Source: DATMFV01 sp035555975 (lineage in GTDB: Bacteria > Verrucomicrobiota > Verrucomicrobiia > Chthoniobacterales > Chthoniobacteraceae). From it: a stretch of DNA of 64,000 nucleotides. A program made the position numbers and the translations under genes. Of the stretch, positions 54,011 through 62,147 are shown piece after piece (within the stretch, counting starts at the first letter, position 1; the number at the start of each line of letters is the position of its first letter). The notes under the pieces were generated by a model that had not been told where the DNA came from, made no database searches, and was given only the letters and a program-made list of their open reading frames with translations. The stretch covers positions 23,601 through 87,600 of the forward strand of contig DATMFV010000014.1 in assembly GCA_035555975.1 (NCBI GenBank). The letters run 5' to 3'.

Positions 54011-54040
54011 AGTGTATTTGAGTGCATTCCAGTGTATTCT
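54011..54040. repeat. Three tandem 10-bp repeats upstream of hicBA
   Basis: AGTGTATTTG, AGTGCATTCC and AGTGTATTCT stand head to tail, each one helical turn, consensus AGTGYATT plus two bases. They lie in the promoter region of the minus-strand hicBA pair and may be an operator or remnant iterons. Confidence 0.6.
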
Positions 54041-54092
54041 GGTACCCTTGCCTTCGCGCAAGCTTCGATCCACACCTTCCTCACGAAGGCGG

Positions 54093-55031
54093 CTACTGGT
54101 TCCGCAGCCGATCAATCTCCCTGGACTGGCGGCGGATGTCCCAGCGGAGGCGTTGGAGTTGCTGCTGGAGTTCGGCGCTGGAGCGGCGCATCTCTTCGGT
54201 GGCTTCGAGTTGGGAGAGTTCTGCGTCGGACGCTCCGCGTTCCATGGCTTGGCTGATCCGGATGAGTTGAGCCTCTTCGGCGTCGCTGACCGCTCGGCGG
54301 TGGTAGACCCTGCCGGGTTCCAAAGATTGGGCCACGTGGCCGCTGGAGTCTCGGTAGACCGTCCCGGGGCGTACGGGGCCGCTGCCTTGGATGATTCTGT
54401 AGGGCGGGGCCTTTTGTTCGCGATTCACGCGCGCATCGTGTTTACGACTCGCCTGAACGATTGCTTGATGAGTCATCGCCGCTTTGGAAAGGTCGGACTC
54501 GGGCACAAGAGCGAGATTCGAAGAATGGACGACCAGTATAGAGTCATCCATCTTGAGAACCGAATACGTCTTATCCTGATGGTCGGGTACTCCTCCATTG
54601 TATTCGGAAACGCTCATATGCCGCACAAACGGGAAAGTCTCGCCGATTTCCAATTTCCATTTTCCGGTTCCTGTAAAGCGAACGTCGTTTTCCTCGCGGG
54701 TGGCTACGACGAACTGAATTGTGTCCGTATTCACCGGTGAGACAACCTCAGCTTGTTGTTGGGTTGCGGGAGCAATACCCAACTGGGCAGCCACGTATCT
54801 TGCAATAATCAGAGGGTAATTGGGATTATTGAGCAAAGGGCTGTTTTCGGACTTTAGCCGTTCAACCTCCTTTGAGGCAGCTTGAGCTAGGGGTGACCCC
54901 TCCTTAAATGCATCTGGATACTCAATGCTCACCGTGTGCCAGCTTTGCTCAAGCTCCGACGGAATTTCTTGCCCCATCACGAATCCATTTATACAGATCA
55001 CCGCAGCCATTAAAACAGAAGCCAGCTTCAT
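54093..55031 (-). CDS. Secreted protein with C-terminal coiled coil, unknown function
   Basis: 312 residues. A signal peptide (LASVLMAAVICINGFVMGQ) is followed by a helical region, a beta segment with GTGKWKLEIGETFPFVRHMSVSEYNGG, and a strongly charged heptad-like tail (about 250-312: EEAQLIRISQAMERG...AELQQQLQRLRWDIRRQSREIDRLRNQ). It ends 129 bp upstream of hicB on the same strand. No family recognised. Confidence 0.7.
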   Translation of the reverse strand: MKLASVLMAAVICINGFVMGQEIPSELEQSWHTVSIEYPDAFKEGSPLAQAASKEVERLKSENSPLLNNPNYPLIIARYVAAQLGIAPATQQQAEVVSPVNTDTIQFVVATREENDVRFTGTGKWKLEIGETFPFVRHMSVSEYNGGVPDHQDKTYSVLKMDDSILVVHSSNLALVPESDLSKAAMTHQAIVQASRKHDARVNREQKAPPYRIIQGSGPVRPGTVYRDSSGHVAQSLEPGRVYHRRAVSDAEEAQLIRISQAMERGASDAELSQLEATEEMRRSSAELQQQLQRLRWDIRRQSREIDRLRNQ

Positions 55032-55118
55032 AAGCTCGAATCGTAACAGAGTGTCACTTCCGGGGCAATTATTTCCAATTCGGAGGTGTTTCCATCACGA
55101 GGGGTTTTCTTTGGGCGA

Positions 55119-55138
55119 ATGTCGTCTTTTGCCGGGTT
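55119..55138 (+). repeat. Shared leader sequence, copy B
   Basis: Inverse copy of 52410-52429, 71 nt upstream of the ATG at 55190. A 3-bp stem GCG with an A-rich loop (GCG-CAAAAA-CGC) lies just before that start, replacing the GGGG/CCCC stem of copy A. Confidence 0.7.
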
Positions 55139-55189
55139 GGCGCGTGTTGACGGTGGAAATTTTGCTTGATCGGGCGCAAAAACGCAGGC

Positions 55190-56263
55190 ATGGCCAAATA
55201 CGACCAGAATCAACGCCGCGAAGAGGAAGAACGCCGCCGAATGGGCGATCATCAACCCACTACCCTTCAACCCACCGGTCCCGCCAAGATCGGGACCACG
55301 ACCCGCGGCCCCACCGGGGAGAAGATTGAGGGAGAGAAGGGCCTTCGATTGAGCCCGGCGATGCTCGCGGGAGAAAAAGCGAAGGAAGACTTCATGGCTC
55401 GCAATGGTGCGACTACGTACCCGGCTCGCGATCCATCGCGTTCGTACGTCCAGCAGGAGGAGGCGCGGACCAACTACCACGTGACCAATGCGGGTCGGAC
55501 GACGGGGTCTCTGGCGACCAGTACGCCGGTGGTTGGCGGGGCTGTTTCCACTCCGGCGACTTCGGTCAAACCGCTTCCAAACCCATTTTCAGCGGAGTCA
55601 ATTGCCGCGACCTATGGGGCTGGTTCGGGCGGAACAAAGCCGATGACAGGGACCAGCCCCGGATTGCTGAGCGCACAGTCGGTCTTTCCGTACTCCCCCG
55701 GCACGAAAGGGGTCGCTCCTTGGAAAAGTGCGAGCCAGTACACTGGAAGCTTGGCGCGCCAAGCTGCCGCCGCCGCCCCTGTGGCAACCAGTAGCCCGGC
55801 TGTCGTGCAACCCGGGGGAAATAGACCAGCTTTCCCGAATCCGTTCAATCTTCAGCGGACGGGTGCCGGGTTTACCGAGACGGCGACGATGGCGGACGGA
55901 CGCCAGAAGCAGATCGCTTACACTCCCACGGGGCAAGAGGCATTGCAGAACCGGTTCGGCCCGAGTTGGGCACCGCGGCCCGGTGAACGGTTTGAAGAGA
56001 CGGCGGCGCGGCGTCGGTCGATCCTTCAGGCGAACCCGGCGCAGTCTCCGCAGGGGCGGGTGATTGCCGGGGGTGCTGCGACTCCCGACCATCGCGGAAT
56101 GTCCTATGGCCCATTTGAACGTCAGTTCAATGGCGGATACGGGCCGGTGAACACCTACGACCCGAGTCGGGACCGTACGGTGGCCCGGGTGGGGCCGGGA
56201 CAGATCGCGGTCGATCCGAAGTATGTGGGGCCAAAAGATAGCGGGATTGGCAGTGTCCGGTAG
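55190..56263 (+). CDS. Low-complexity accessory protein, unknown function
   Basis: 357 residues from the ATG at 55190. A charged N-terminus (YDQNQRREEEERRRMGDHQ) is followed by Gly/Pro/Ser/Thr/Ala-rich sequence without predicted compact fold until about 230. A short motif NPFNLQRTGAGFTETATMADGRQKQIAYTP and the tail PYGP/YDPSRDRTVARVGPGQIAVDPKY end it. Such disordered proteins are frequent among phage structural or accessory genes. A leader sequence shared with the fragment at 52358 precedes it. Confidence 0.6.
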   Translation: MAKYDQNQRREEEERRRMGDHQPTTLQPTGPAKIGTTTRGPTGEKIEGEKGLRLSPAMLAGEKAKEDFMARNGATTYPARDPSRSYVQQEEARTNYHVTNAGRTTGSLATSTPVVGGAVSTPATSVKPLPNPFSAESIAATYGAGSGGTKPMTGTSPGLLSAQSVFPYSPGTKGVAPWKSASQYTGSLARQAAAAAPVATSSPAVVQPGGNRPAFPNPFNLQRTGAGFTETATMADGRQKQIAYTPTGQEALQNRFGPSWAPRPGERFEETAARRRSILQANPAQSPQGRVIAGGAATPDHRGMSYGPFERQFNGGYGPVNTYDPSRDRTVARVGPGQIAVDPKYVGPKDSGIGSVR

Positions 56264-56264
56264 G

Positions 56265-56449
56265 CGTTTGCGTCCCTGGAGCACGTCGAGTACGAGCTCC
56301 GTGAGCTTCCCGGTCGGTCGCCGGGATTCGACGGGCTTCACGGGAGCGCGGAAGGATCTCGCTCGGGGTTCGTTCCCCAAGGCTCGCCGTCGGGCGACCT
56401 CGGCGTCAAGCCGGACCCGAACAGCTTCCATGTCAATTTGATCGGTCAT
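56265..56449 (-). pseudogene. Short unknown gene or 5' fragment
   Basis: From the ATG at 56449: MTDQIDMEAVRVRLDAEVARR followed by about 40 basic residues (ESRRPTGKLTELVLDVLQGRKR). After about 62 codons the frame runs into the antisense of the 55190 gene, so the original 3' part is probably lost. On the opposite strand at 56455-56520, VIDDICERFKAGETFREAYS could be a leftover of a phage terminase small subunit HTH, without a start codon. Confidence 0.3.
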
Positions 56450-56520
56450 TCAAGACCAGGTCATCGACGACATCTGCGAGCGCTTCAAAGCGGGGGAGAC
56501 TTTTCGAGAGGCGTACTCTC

Positions 56521-56859
56521 CTTGTGGTCGGTATTCCGTTCAAGGCTCCCCTTGTGGGCGGCCAGAGCCTCCCCGAACGTCATCTTGGCCGAAACGGCTT
56601 TCCCGGGCGAAACGGCCACCCGCTGCCGGTGCTCCTGCAATGCCGTCGCCAGCTTCGCCTTCGCAATCCCGAAATGGGAGGTCTTCAGGGAAAGCCACCG
56701 CTCTTTACCGCCTTCGTAAAACCTGGCGTAGTACCGTCCGGAGCGATGCCGAACGAGATTCTGAATTCGCGTCCGATTCCACGTTTTTGACAGGTTTTTA
56801 TCATCGTCGGCTTTATCTATGCGGACACCGTAGAAAACCACCGTGAAAAACTCAACCAA
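56521..56859 (-). pseudogene. Truncated tyrosine integrase (N-terminal part only)
   Basis: About 113 codons from the start at 56859. KTWNRTRIQNLVRHRSGRYYARFYEGGKERWLSLKTSHFGIAKAKLATALQEHRQ is the arm-binding N-terminus of phage-type integrases, and MTFGEALAAHKGSLE begins the core-binding domain. The catalytic domain is missing; the frame breaks into unrelated sequence near 56520. It lies 16 bp from the duplicated tRNA-Thr end, the same arrangement as the intact integrase and tRNA at 63.5 kb. Confidence 0.65.
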
Positions 56860-56874
56860 ATCCGCTAAAACCCT

Positions 56875-56921
56875 GAGCCAGCAACCGGGTTCGAACCGGT
56901 GACCTGCTGATTACAAATCAG
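56875..56921 (-). repeat. Attachment site: duplicated 3' half of tRNA-Thr
   Basis: This matches the anticodon arm, T arm and 3' acceptor strand of the tRNA-Thr gene (63545-63591) with four mismatches. The 21 bp at 56901-56921 are identical to 63571-63591. The 5' half of the tRNA is absent. It marks the left end (att) of the integrative element reaching to 63.6 kb. Confidence 0.85.
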
Positions 56922-56950
56922 AATACAATAACGTACGTAAATTACTTAAA

Positions 56951-57805
56951 TTGAGCGCTTTAAGTCTAAATCATATATCATACTTGCGCAATTATTCTGT
57001 TGCGCATTTTGAGTTTGAGTCTGTCCTTCTATCTCTTTCTAACACGAGATATCGACTCCGTGACGAATTTGGTTATCGTTCCGAAATGTACCCGACGAGC
57101 ATCAAGGCCATCGACCAAACTGGAAGAGCAGTTTTCGCGGATTTCAAAGTCCCACCGGAGACATGTCCACTCTGTCATCATGCAATCCATGCGAAACAAT
57201 TGTCCGATACAGCAACTATCTCAGGAAAAGTATCCGAAGGATGGTGCGGCTTCCTTGAAATTCTATATCGTTGTCCAAGGTCAAGTTGTGGAAGAACTTT
57301 TCTGGCGACGTTCAAACGACTTCCCGACAGTTTTCAACCACATGACAAAAATATTATACGGTTTATTTTCGATTGTTCTTCACCGTCTAATCCTAAGCCA
57401 AGATTTGTAGACCCAAAAATTGTTGAAATTTCACCGGATTTTTCCAAGATTTATAACCAATCACTGGAGGCAAAAAGGCTTGGTTTAGACCAAGTTTGCG
57501 GAGGAGGACTTAGGAGGGCGCTCGAATTCTTAATTAAGGACTATCTTATCTATAAGCAATCAGACGAAAAGTCAAAAATTATGACCACCTCGTTGGGGGC
57601 ATGCATTAACAACTACCTTCCAAAGTCAAATATAAAGGACTGCGCAAGTCGCGCGGCTTGGCTGGGCAATGATGAAATTCACTATATCCGTAAATACAAT
57701 AGCCATGATATAGCTGATTTGGAGGCACTGATTAGATTGACACTATACTGGATAAATGCAGAGATTATGACTGAGGATTATAAAGAAAGTTTATCAAAGA
57801 GATAA
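56951..57805 (+). CDS. DUF4145 domain protein with zinc ribbon
   Basis: 284 residues from a TTG at 56951; the ATG at 57086 (MYPTSIKAIDQ) is an equally possible start and gives 239 residues. A zinc ribbon is formed by CPLCHH (Cys near 72 and 75) and YRCPRSSCGRTF (Cys near 107 and 112). The DUF4145 helical domain follows: SPDFSKIYNQSLEAKRLGLDQVCGGGLRRALEFLIKDYL, then RAAWLGNDEIHYIRKY. DUF4145 proteins are common in accessory and defence islands, sometimes fused to nucleases; here it stands alone. First cargo gene beside the att site. Confidence 0.75.
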   Translation: MSALSLNHISYLRNYSVAHFEFESVLLSLSNTRYRLRDEFGYRSEMYPTSIKAIDQTGRAVFADFKVPPETCPLCHHAIHAKQLSDTATISGKVSEGWCGFLEILYRCPRSSCGRTFLATFKRLPDSFQPHDKNIIRFIFDCSSPSNPKPRFVDPKIVEISPDFSKIYNQSLEAKRLGLDQVCGGGLRRALEFLIKDYLIYKQSDEKSKIMTTSLGACINNYLPKSNIKDCASRAAWLGNDEIHYIRKYNSHDIADLEALIRLTLYWINAEIMTEDYKESLSKR

Positions 57806-57831
57806 CCACAAACATTAAAGCTTGCTACACT

Positions 57832-58368
57832 ATGATTCGCGAATCGTATTTCTGGAAGAACGACCTATTAAATGACGCAAAGAAACTTCGAAAGATGATT
57901 ATACAGAAAAGATGGCCTGAGCGTTCTTTCGTGAACTTCGAAAAGCTCATTTTTCGGAGTTTCTATTCAATTAGAAAGCTGATGGATGCGGACAAAATAT
58001 CAAGCAGTTTTAGGACGAAAAATATTCAGATGGTGTACCATCTTTCGAAGGGAAAGCCGGTAACGCGACTTAATTGGCATCGGTTCAATGAGCTTTTTGA
58101 CCTAGATTGCCCACATGATGGTTCAATTACGTTGCCAAAACTTTGCCATCAAATAGTTCACAGTTACGTGTTCCAGCCGGTCTTTAATGAAGGCGGTTTC
58201 ATTGCCTTTTTCTACGTAACTTCCGACCGCGAGCGCCAAAAACGTCTACTTAGAATATCCTTGAATGAAGTTATCAATCTACTTGAAGCCATCGGTAAAA
58301 ATTACCCGTCAAAATCCAGCATGATTTTCAATAAGAAACGGCGAGATTATGATGTAGAAATATCATAA
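57832..58368 (+). CDS. Unknown protein paired with the DUF4145 gene
   Basis: 178 residues starting 26 bp after the DUF4145 stop, so likely co-transcribed. Mixed alpha/beta sequence with KLIFRSFYSIRKLMDADKIS, LPKLCHQIVHSYVFQPVFNEGGFIAFFYVTSD and a C-terminal helix NEVINLLEAIGKNYPS. No signal peptide or membrane segment. Not recognised; the pairing is the only functional clue. Confidence 0.6.
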   Translation: MIRESYFWKNDLLNDAKKLRKMIIQKRWPERSFVNFEKLIFRSFYSIRKLMDADKISSSFRTKNIQMVYHLSKGKPVTRLNWHRFNELFDLDCPHDGSITLPKLCHQIVHSYVFQPVFNEGGFIAFFYVTSDRERQKRLLRISLNEVINLLEAIGKNYPSKSSMIFNKKRRDYDVEIS

Positions 58369-58407
58369 CACTCCAAGCGAACAGAATGTTGCTTTACGCA
58401 TGTCGAC

Positions 58408-58956
58408 TTAAGATTGAATATATCGATATAAAGTGGCTTTGGATATGCCTAATGTTTTGCAGATATCTTTTATGCTATAGGTTTTACTTGAATGAAGAGA
58501 ACGCGCCATCTCGATTTCCTTTTTTTCCATCATGCGGGGACGTCCTCCCTGCTTCCCCCTTGCCCTTGCACTTGCGAGACCCGCATTCGTACGTTCGCGG
58601 ATGATGTCTCGCTCAAATTCTGCCAACGCGCCGAAAATGTGGAAAAAGAGTTTTCCTCCTGAGGTTGTCGTGTCGATGTTTTCTTGGAGACTTCGGAAAC
58701 CCATCTCCTTTGACTGAAGTTCCGCAACGGTGTCAATCAGGTGCCGAAGAGAACGCCCGAGACGGTCAAGTTTCCAGACAACGAGCACGTCACCCGGTCG
58801 AAGGAACTCTAAAGCGTCCTGTAGACCTCTACGCTCCGACTTCGCACCGCTGGCAACATCGGTAAAAATCTTTTCGCAACCTGCTGTTACGAGAGCGTCA
58901 GTTTGAAGGTCAAGATTCTGGTCATTGGTCGAAATTCGCGCGTATCCGATAAGCAT
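58408..58956 (-). CDS. Serine recombinase (resolvase/invertase family)
   Basis: 182 residues. The catalytic domain begins MLIGYARISTNDQNLDLQTDAL with the nucleophilic Ser9 and includes WKLDRLGRSLRHLIDTV and the E-helix FGALAEFERDIIRERT. A C-terminal HTH (YSIKDICKTLGISKATLYRYI) binds DNA. Length is that of small resolvases such as Tn3/Gin types. It probably resolves dimers or inverts a segment of the element. Confidence 0.93.
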   Translation of the reverse strand: MLIGYARISTNDQNLDLQTDALVTAGCEKIFTDVASGAKSERRGLQDALEFLRPGDVLVVWKLDRLGRSLRHLIDTVAELQSKEMGFRSLQENIDTTTSGGKLFFHIFGALAEFERDIIRERTNAGLASARARGKQGGRPRMMEKKEIEMARSLHSSKTYSIKDICKTLGISKATLYRYIQS

Positions 58957-59127
58957 CCTTCGAGATTCGCAGAGATTGTCTCAAAACTCAACACAAATAA
59001 ATAATTTTGAGGCTTAGATTAAGAGACGGGTTTTGAAGCTGAATTCGGACCATTTTTCGGTTTGAAGTCGAAGAGGTTGAAGAGAATCAAAAACGGTCGT
59101 TTTAGAGACGTTCCATGACTTAACAAG

Positions 59128-59631
59128 CTAGCTCAACATTATAAACGCAAATACGATAACACCCACTATAACAAAACCTAAGAAAATATACGCCGCCATC
59201 CATTCATTTCTTTCGCGCTTCTCTTCACGCGCACTTTTATCTAAATCGGCTTGACTGAAAACTTGACCTCCACAATTAGAACAGAACTTAACGTAGGATG
59301 TTATAGGCGAGTTTGCGGGGGAAACAAGGAACCCCTCGCCCATTGGCACCATCATTTGTACTCCTCCACCTCCTACTGTTCGGGAGACAACCTGCGGATT
59401 TACGTATGCTCTACAATTATGGCAATATGGTTTATGGTAATAAGATTCCGCCGTAACAACTTGCGGGGCTATTTTCATTGAAGGATACTCTATGATTTCT
59501 TTCCATCCGTTTCCATTCACGTGTCGCGCTAATGTCATTGGAGACAGACGTCCTTCCGACAAGGCGTCCCGAAGGTCTCTTTCACTGTAGGGGCCACATG
59601 AATCATCATTAATCCAAAGGAAATATTCCAT
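59128..59631 (-). CDS. GYF_2-domain membrane protein with zinc ribbon
   Basis: 167 residues. The N-terminal GYF_2 domain (YFLWINDDSCGPYSERDLRDALSEGRLSPMTLARH) is followed by a zinc ribbon (CHNC near 70, CSNC near 118) and a C-terminal transmembrane helix (YIFLGFVIVGVIVFAFIML). It is probably tail-anchored with the other domains in the cytoplasm. It lies 12 bp downstream of a second GYF_2 gene, same strand. Function unknown. Confidence 0.8.
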   Translation of the reverse strand: MEYFLWINDDSCGPYSERDLRDALSEGRLSPMTLARHVNGNGWKEIIEYPSMKIAPQVVTAESYYHKPYCHNCRAYVNPQVVSRTVGGGGVQMMVPMGEGFLVSPANSPITSYVKFCSNCGGQVFSQADLDKSAREEKRERNEWMAAYIFLGFVIVGVIVFAFIMLS

Positions 59632-59643
59632 ATATTTAATTTC

Positions 59644-60531
59644 TTAATCGTCATCCACCTCAGGGTTTACCTTTAAATCTCTATCAACCTTATTCAACAG
59701 AAGCTTGAACCTAAAAGGCTTCATCAGTTCGTAGGCTTGACTCCACTCCTGTCGAGCTTCACTTATATATCCTTCGTTCCAAACTGTTCTCGCCCTGACG
59801 AAACACGACATTATGTTACGCAGTTCCGACTTAAGGCTGTTGTCGTTAATTTGTGGTAACAGAGCATCCATATTGATTTTTGCGTCCAACACCATTTTTG
59901 AATATTCATTATATGAAAGACCAACATCAATAACGGACCTCAACTTTTCAAACTCCTTGAGCACCTGACTCGCAATTTTAAAGTCGTAAGCCAGATAAAA
60001 TGCTGCTACGCCTTGATTCACTCGTTTTTTAATATCTTCATTTTGAGTTTCACTCAACACAGCTTGAACTTTTGTTTCCAACGCTGTTACACTGTCGTTA
60101 TAACGATAGTAATCGGAGCTGGCTTCCAAAGTTTTATTAAGTTTTTCGAAGTCGTCTGATACCTGCTGAAGAATTTTTAGTTCAACTGCTTGTTGCTTTT
60201 CAATACGAGCCTCCTCCGAAGCTTTGCGTATATTGGCAATTATCTCCTCAAACATATGAGACCGCAGAAAAAGAACAGCGACGGCTACAATCATCAGGAT
60301 GACAACCACACGCCTTGAGAGCCGTATCTGTTTTATCGGGAAACTTTTTTTAGGCGTAGAGCGTGGAGGTGAAATGACCCCGGAGAGTTGTTCCCAGTCG
60401 CCTCCTTGAGAAGACCTTACCAAGACGTTGGGAGATAAGGCACCTGCGGAGACTTGCGCCCTAAGCGCGTCTTCGTCGAAAGGCCCCGTCTCTCTCCCTC
60501 CTTGCCACAGAAAGTAGGTTTTATCGCTCAT
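59644..60531 (-). CDS. GYF_2-domain membrane protein with long helical region
   Basis: 295 residues from the ATG at 60531. The GYF_2 domain (TYFLWQGGRETGPFDEDALRAQVSAGALSPNVLV, about 3-50), a transmembrane helix (RRVVVILMIVAVAVLFL, about 80-97), and a helical/coiled-coil C-terminal region with several leucine/valine heptads (QQVSDDFEKLNKTLEASSDYY...). It is probably co-transcribed with the smaller GYF_2 gene. It is divergent from the XRE regulator at 60612 across 80 bp. Confidence 0.8.
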   Translation of the reverse strand: MSDKTYFLWQGGRETGPFDEDALRAQVSAGALSPNVLVRSSQGGDWEQLSGVISPPRSTPKKSFPIKQIRLSRRVVVILMIVAVAVLFLRSHMFEEIIANIRKASEEARIEKQQAVELKILQQVSDDFEKLNKTLEASSDYYRYNDSVTALETKVQAVLSETQNEDIKKRVNQGVAAFYLAYDFKIASQVLKEFEKLRSVIDVGLSYNEYSKMVLDAKINMDALLPQINDNSLKSELRNIMSCFVRARTVWNEGYISEARQEWSQAYELMKPFRFKLLLNKVDRDLKVNPEVDDD

Positions 60532-60611
60532 TATCGAGACGTTTCTACCTGAAAAATTGCTCTTCGCAAGAGCTATCTTCAAAGAAGTTCTGAATAGACT
60601 GCTGCTCTTAG

Positions 60612-60923
60612 ATGGAGCAGCCCAAAAGAAATGCCATCGGCGTCCAAATCCGCCGTTTGAGAAATTCCAAGAGAGTTTCCCAGCAGCAGCTTGCGTCAAG
60701 GTGCTCCCTTGTCGGCTACGAGGTCACACGGTCAACCCTCGCCAAAATCGAAGCGGAAATTCGGGCCGTTTCCGACATTGAACTGTTCGTTATCGCCAAG
60801 GCTCTCAAGGTCGCCCTCGAAGAATTGTATCCCGCAGACTTTGAGCGCGCTTTAAGCCAACATAAAGTTACTCCGTTTCATAGGCGCGACAACAGCGGAG
60901 GCAACGCCGGACTCGATTCATAA
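60612..60923 (+). CDS. XRE-family helix-turn-helix regulator
   Basis: 103 residues. The HTH is IGVQIRRLRNSKRVSQQQLASRC...VTRSTLAKIEAEIRAVSDIELFVIAKAL, a Cro/C1-type fold at residues about 9-65. There is no sensor domain. Divergent orientation to the GYF_2 pair suggests control of that promoter and of itself. Confidence 0.85.
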   Translation: MEQPKRNAIGVQIRRLRNSKRVSQQQLASRCSLVGYEVTRSTLAKIEAEIRAVSDIELFVIAKALKVALEELYPADFERALSQHKVTPFHRRDNSGGNAGLDS

Positions 60924-61102
60924 CAAAAAAGCGGTCGCACTCTTCGAAAGAGAAAACACTCAAAATATCAAGGTTTAATTTAAACCGGTTATAAGTGGCG
61001 CTCCGCTATCTTACCATTACTTTTCATTTCAAATATATCCTAGCGTTTAGATAGATGCAAGAAATGGCCTTCTGAGTTTGACAGACCAAGCAGCAATTGC
61101 AA

Positions 61103-61795
61103 TTAATCGCTTTCTGATTGAAAAGGAAGACGAATTGATTTCATTTCACGATACCGCCGACTGCGTTGTGTAGATGTCAATGGATTCGTTTTTAAAACAA
61201 CGTCCGTATACTTCCATTTAAATTGCCTTAGAACCTCCTGTCTATCAGGAAGCGAAGTGTATTTGTCGAATACCTTCTTTGGACGACGCCCCCACCATAT
61301 CGCTGGTTCCCTTTTCATTACTGGGATTACAGAAACCTGCCTTGTAAGGGAAGCGGCTAACGGATTAACTTCTACTGCCTTGGTAATATACCTCGTTGTT
61401 TCGAAATTCTTTTTATAAATCTTGATTTGATTTGCTTGGCGAATAAGACGCTCATTTTGTAAATTGTTCCAAGCGCCAAACACCTTTCTTCCAAATTCAA
61501 GTCGAAAGTCTTCCATTTCAGAGTACGTCAAGTCAAAATGGAAGAATAGCAACTGATAATGAAGCGCCCCTGTTTCATGTAGTTCGCGTGTATACACCGA
61601 CCCCATCGACCGAAACTGCTTATGGAGATTCCCAAGAAGCATATTCAGCAACTTTTTAGTATAAGCCAAGTCAGTTGTAGGGGGACAAAACGTCAAAGTT
61701 TGATGGTAAAGCGGAGTTCCATCGGGAATGGACTCCATAACCGTCAAAAAATTAATCATACTCTTCCTAGAAACGTAAATTGACTGACATGACAT
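61103..61795 (-). CDS. Replication-initiator-like protein (rolling-circle Rep-like)
   Basis: 230 residues from the ATG at 61795. The segment LYHQTLTFCPP, then VYTRELHETGALHYQLLFFHFD resembles the motif 2 strand of HUH-type Rep proteins (usual H-hydrophobic-H), though the second His is Gln here. RYITKAVEVNP may be the equivalent of the downstream motif with RY.xKY, again altered. It could be a diverged or inactive initiator of the element. The 350-bp AT-rich region upstream is a candidate origin. Confidence 0.45.
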   Translation of the reverse strand: MSCQSIYVSRKSMINFLTVMESIPDGTPLYHQTLTFCPPTTDLAYTKKLLNMLLGNLHKQFRSMGSVYTRELHETGALHYQLLFFHFDLTYSEMEDFRLEFGRKVFGAWNNLQNERLIRQANQIKIYKKNFETTRYITKAVEVNPLAASLTRQVSVIPVMKREPAIWWGRRPKKVFDKYTSLPDRQEVLRQFKWKYTDVVLKTNPLTSTQRSRRYREMKSIRLPFQSESD

Positions 61796-62147
61796 AATAA
61801 ATACCAATAATATAAATCAATTTAATTTAAAAGCCAATCCTAATCATTAAGCTTACATCAACAAGTCATCGACTACTATATAATAAAGGCAAAATTCGCC
61901 TCTGCTCTAGAAAAAGCAGTCATTACTAAGGGACGCCGAGTAGTTTTTTGCTGCCCAATTTTCAAACCAATTCCAAACGACGGAAATAATGCGTTGCATG
62001 AACCAAGAAGAAAACAGACTTGAATAAACTATATGCAAAAGGAGGTTCAGACCCTTTTCCTCATGAAATATAAGAGGCATACCCCCTGGGAACAACTTAA
62101 CAAAAAAAGCAAGCAAATTTTTTATAAATTAGCCCACACGCCAGTTT
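61796..62147. other. AT-rich intergenic region in the element, possible origin
   Basis: No convincing gene in 352 bp. It contains short hairpins AGGC-AAAATTC-GCCT and CTGCT-CTAGAAAA-AGCAG (61888-61919) directly upstream of the Rep-like gene. I see no iterons. Confidence 0.35.

Noticed and set aside
54012..54740. 242-codon plus-strand frame
   Set aside because: It is antisense to the exported coiled-coil protein, which has a signal peptide and better coding character.
56875..56921. A second functional tRNA gene
   Set aside because: Only the anticodon, T and 3' acceptor parts are present; the 5' half and D arm are missing, so it is an att duplicate.
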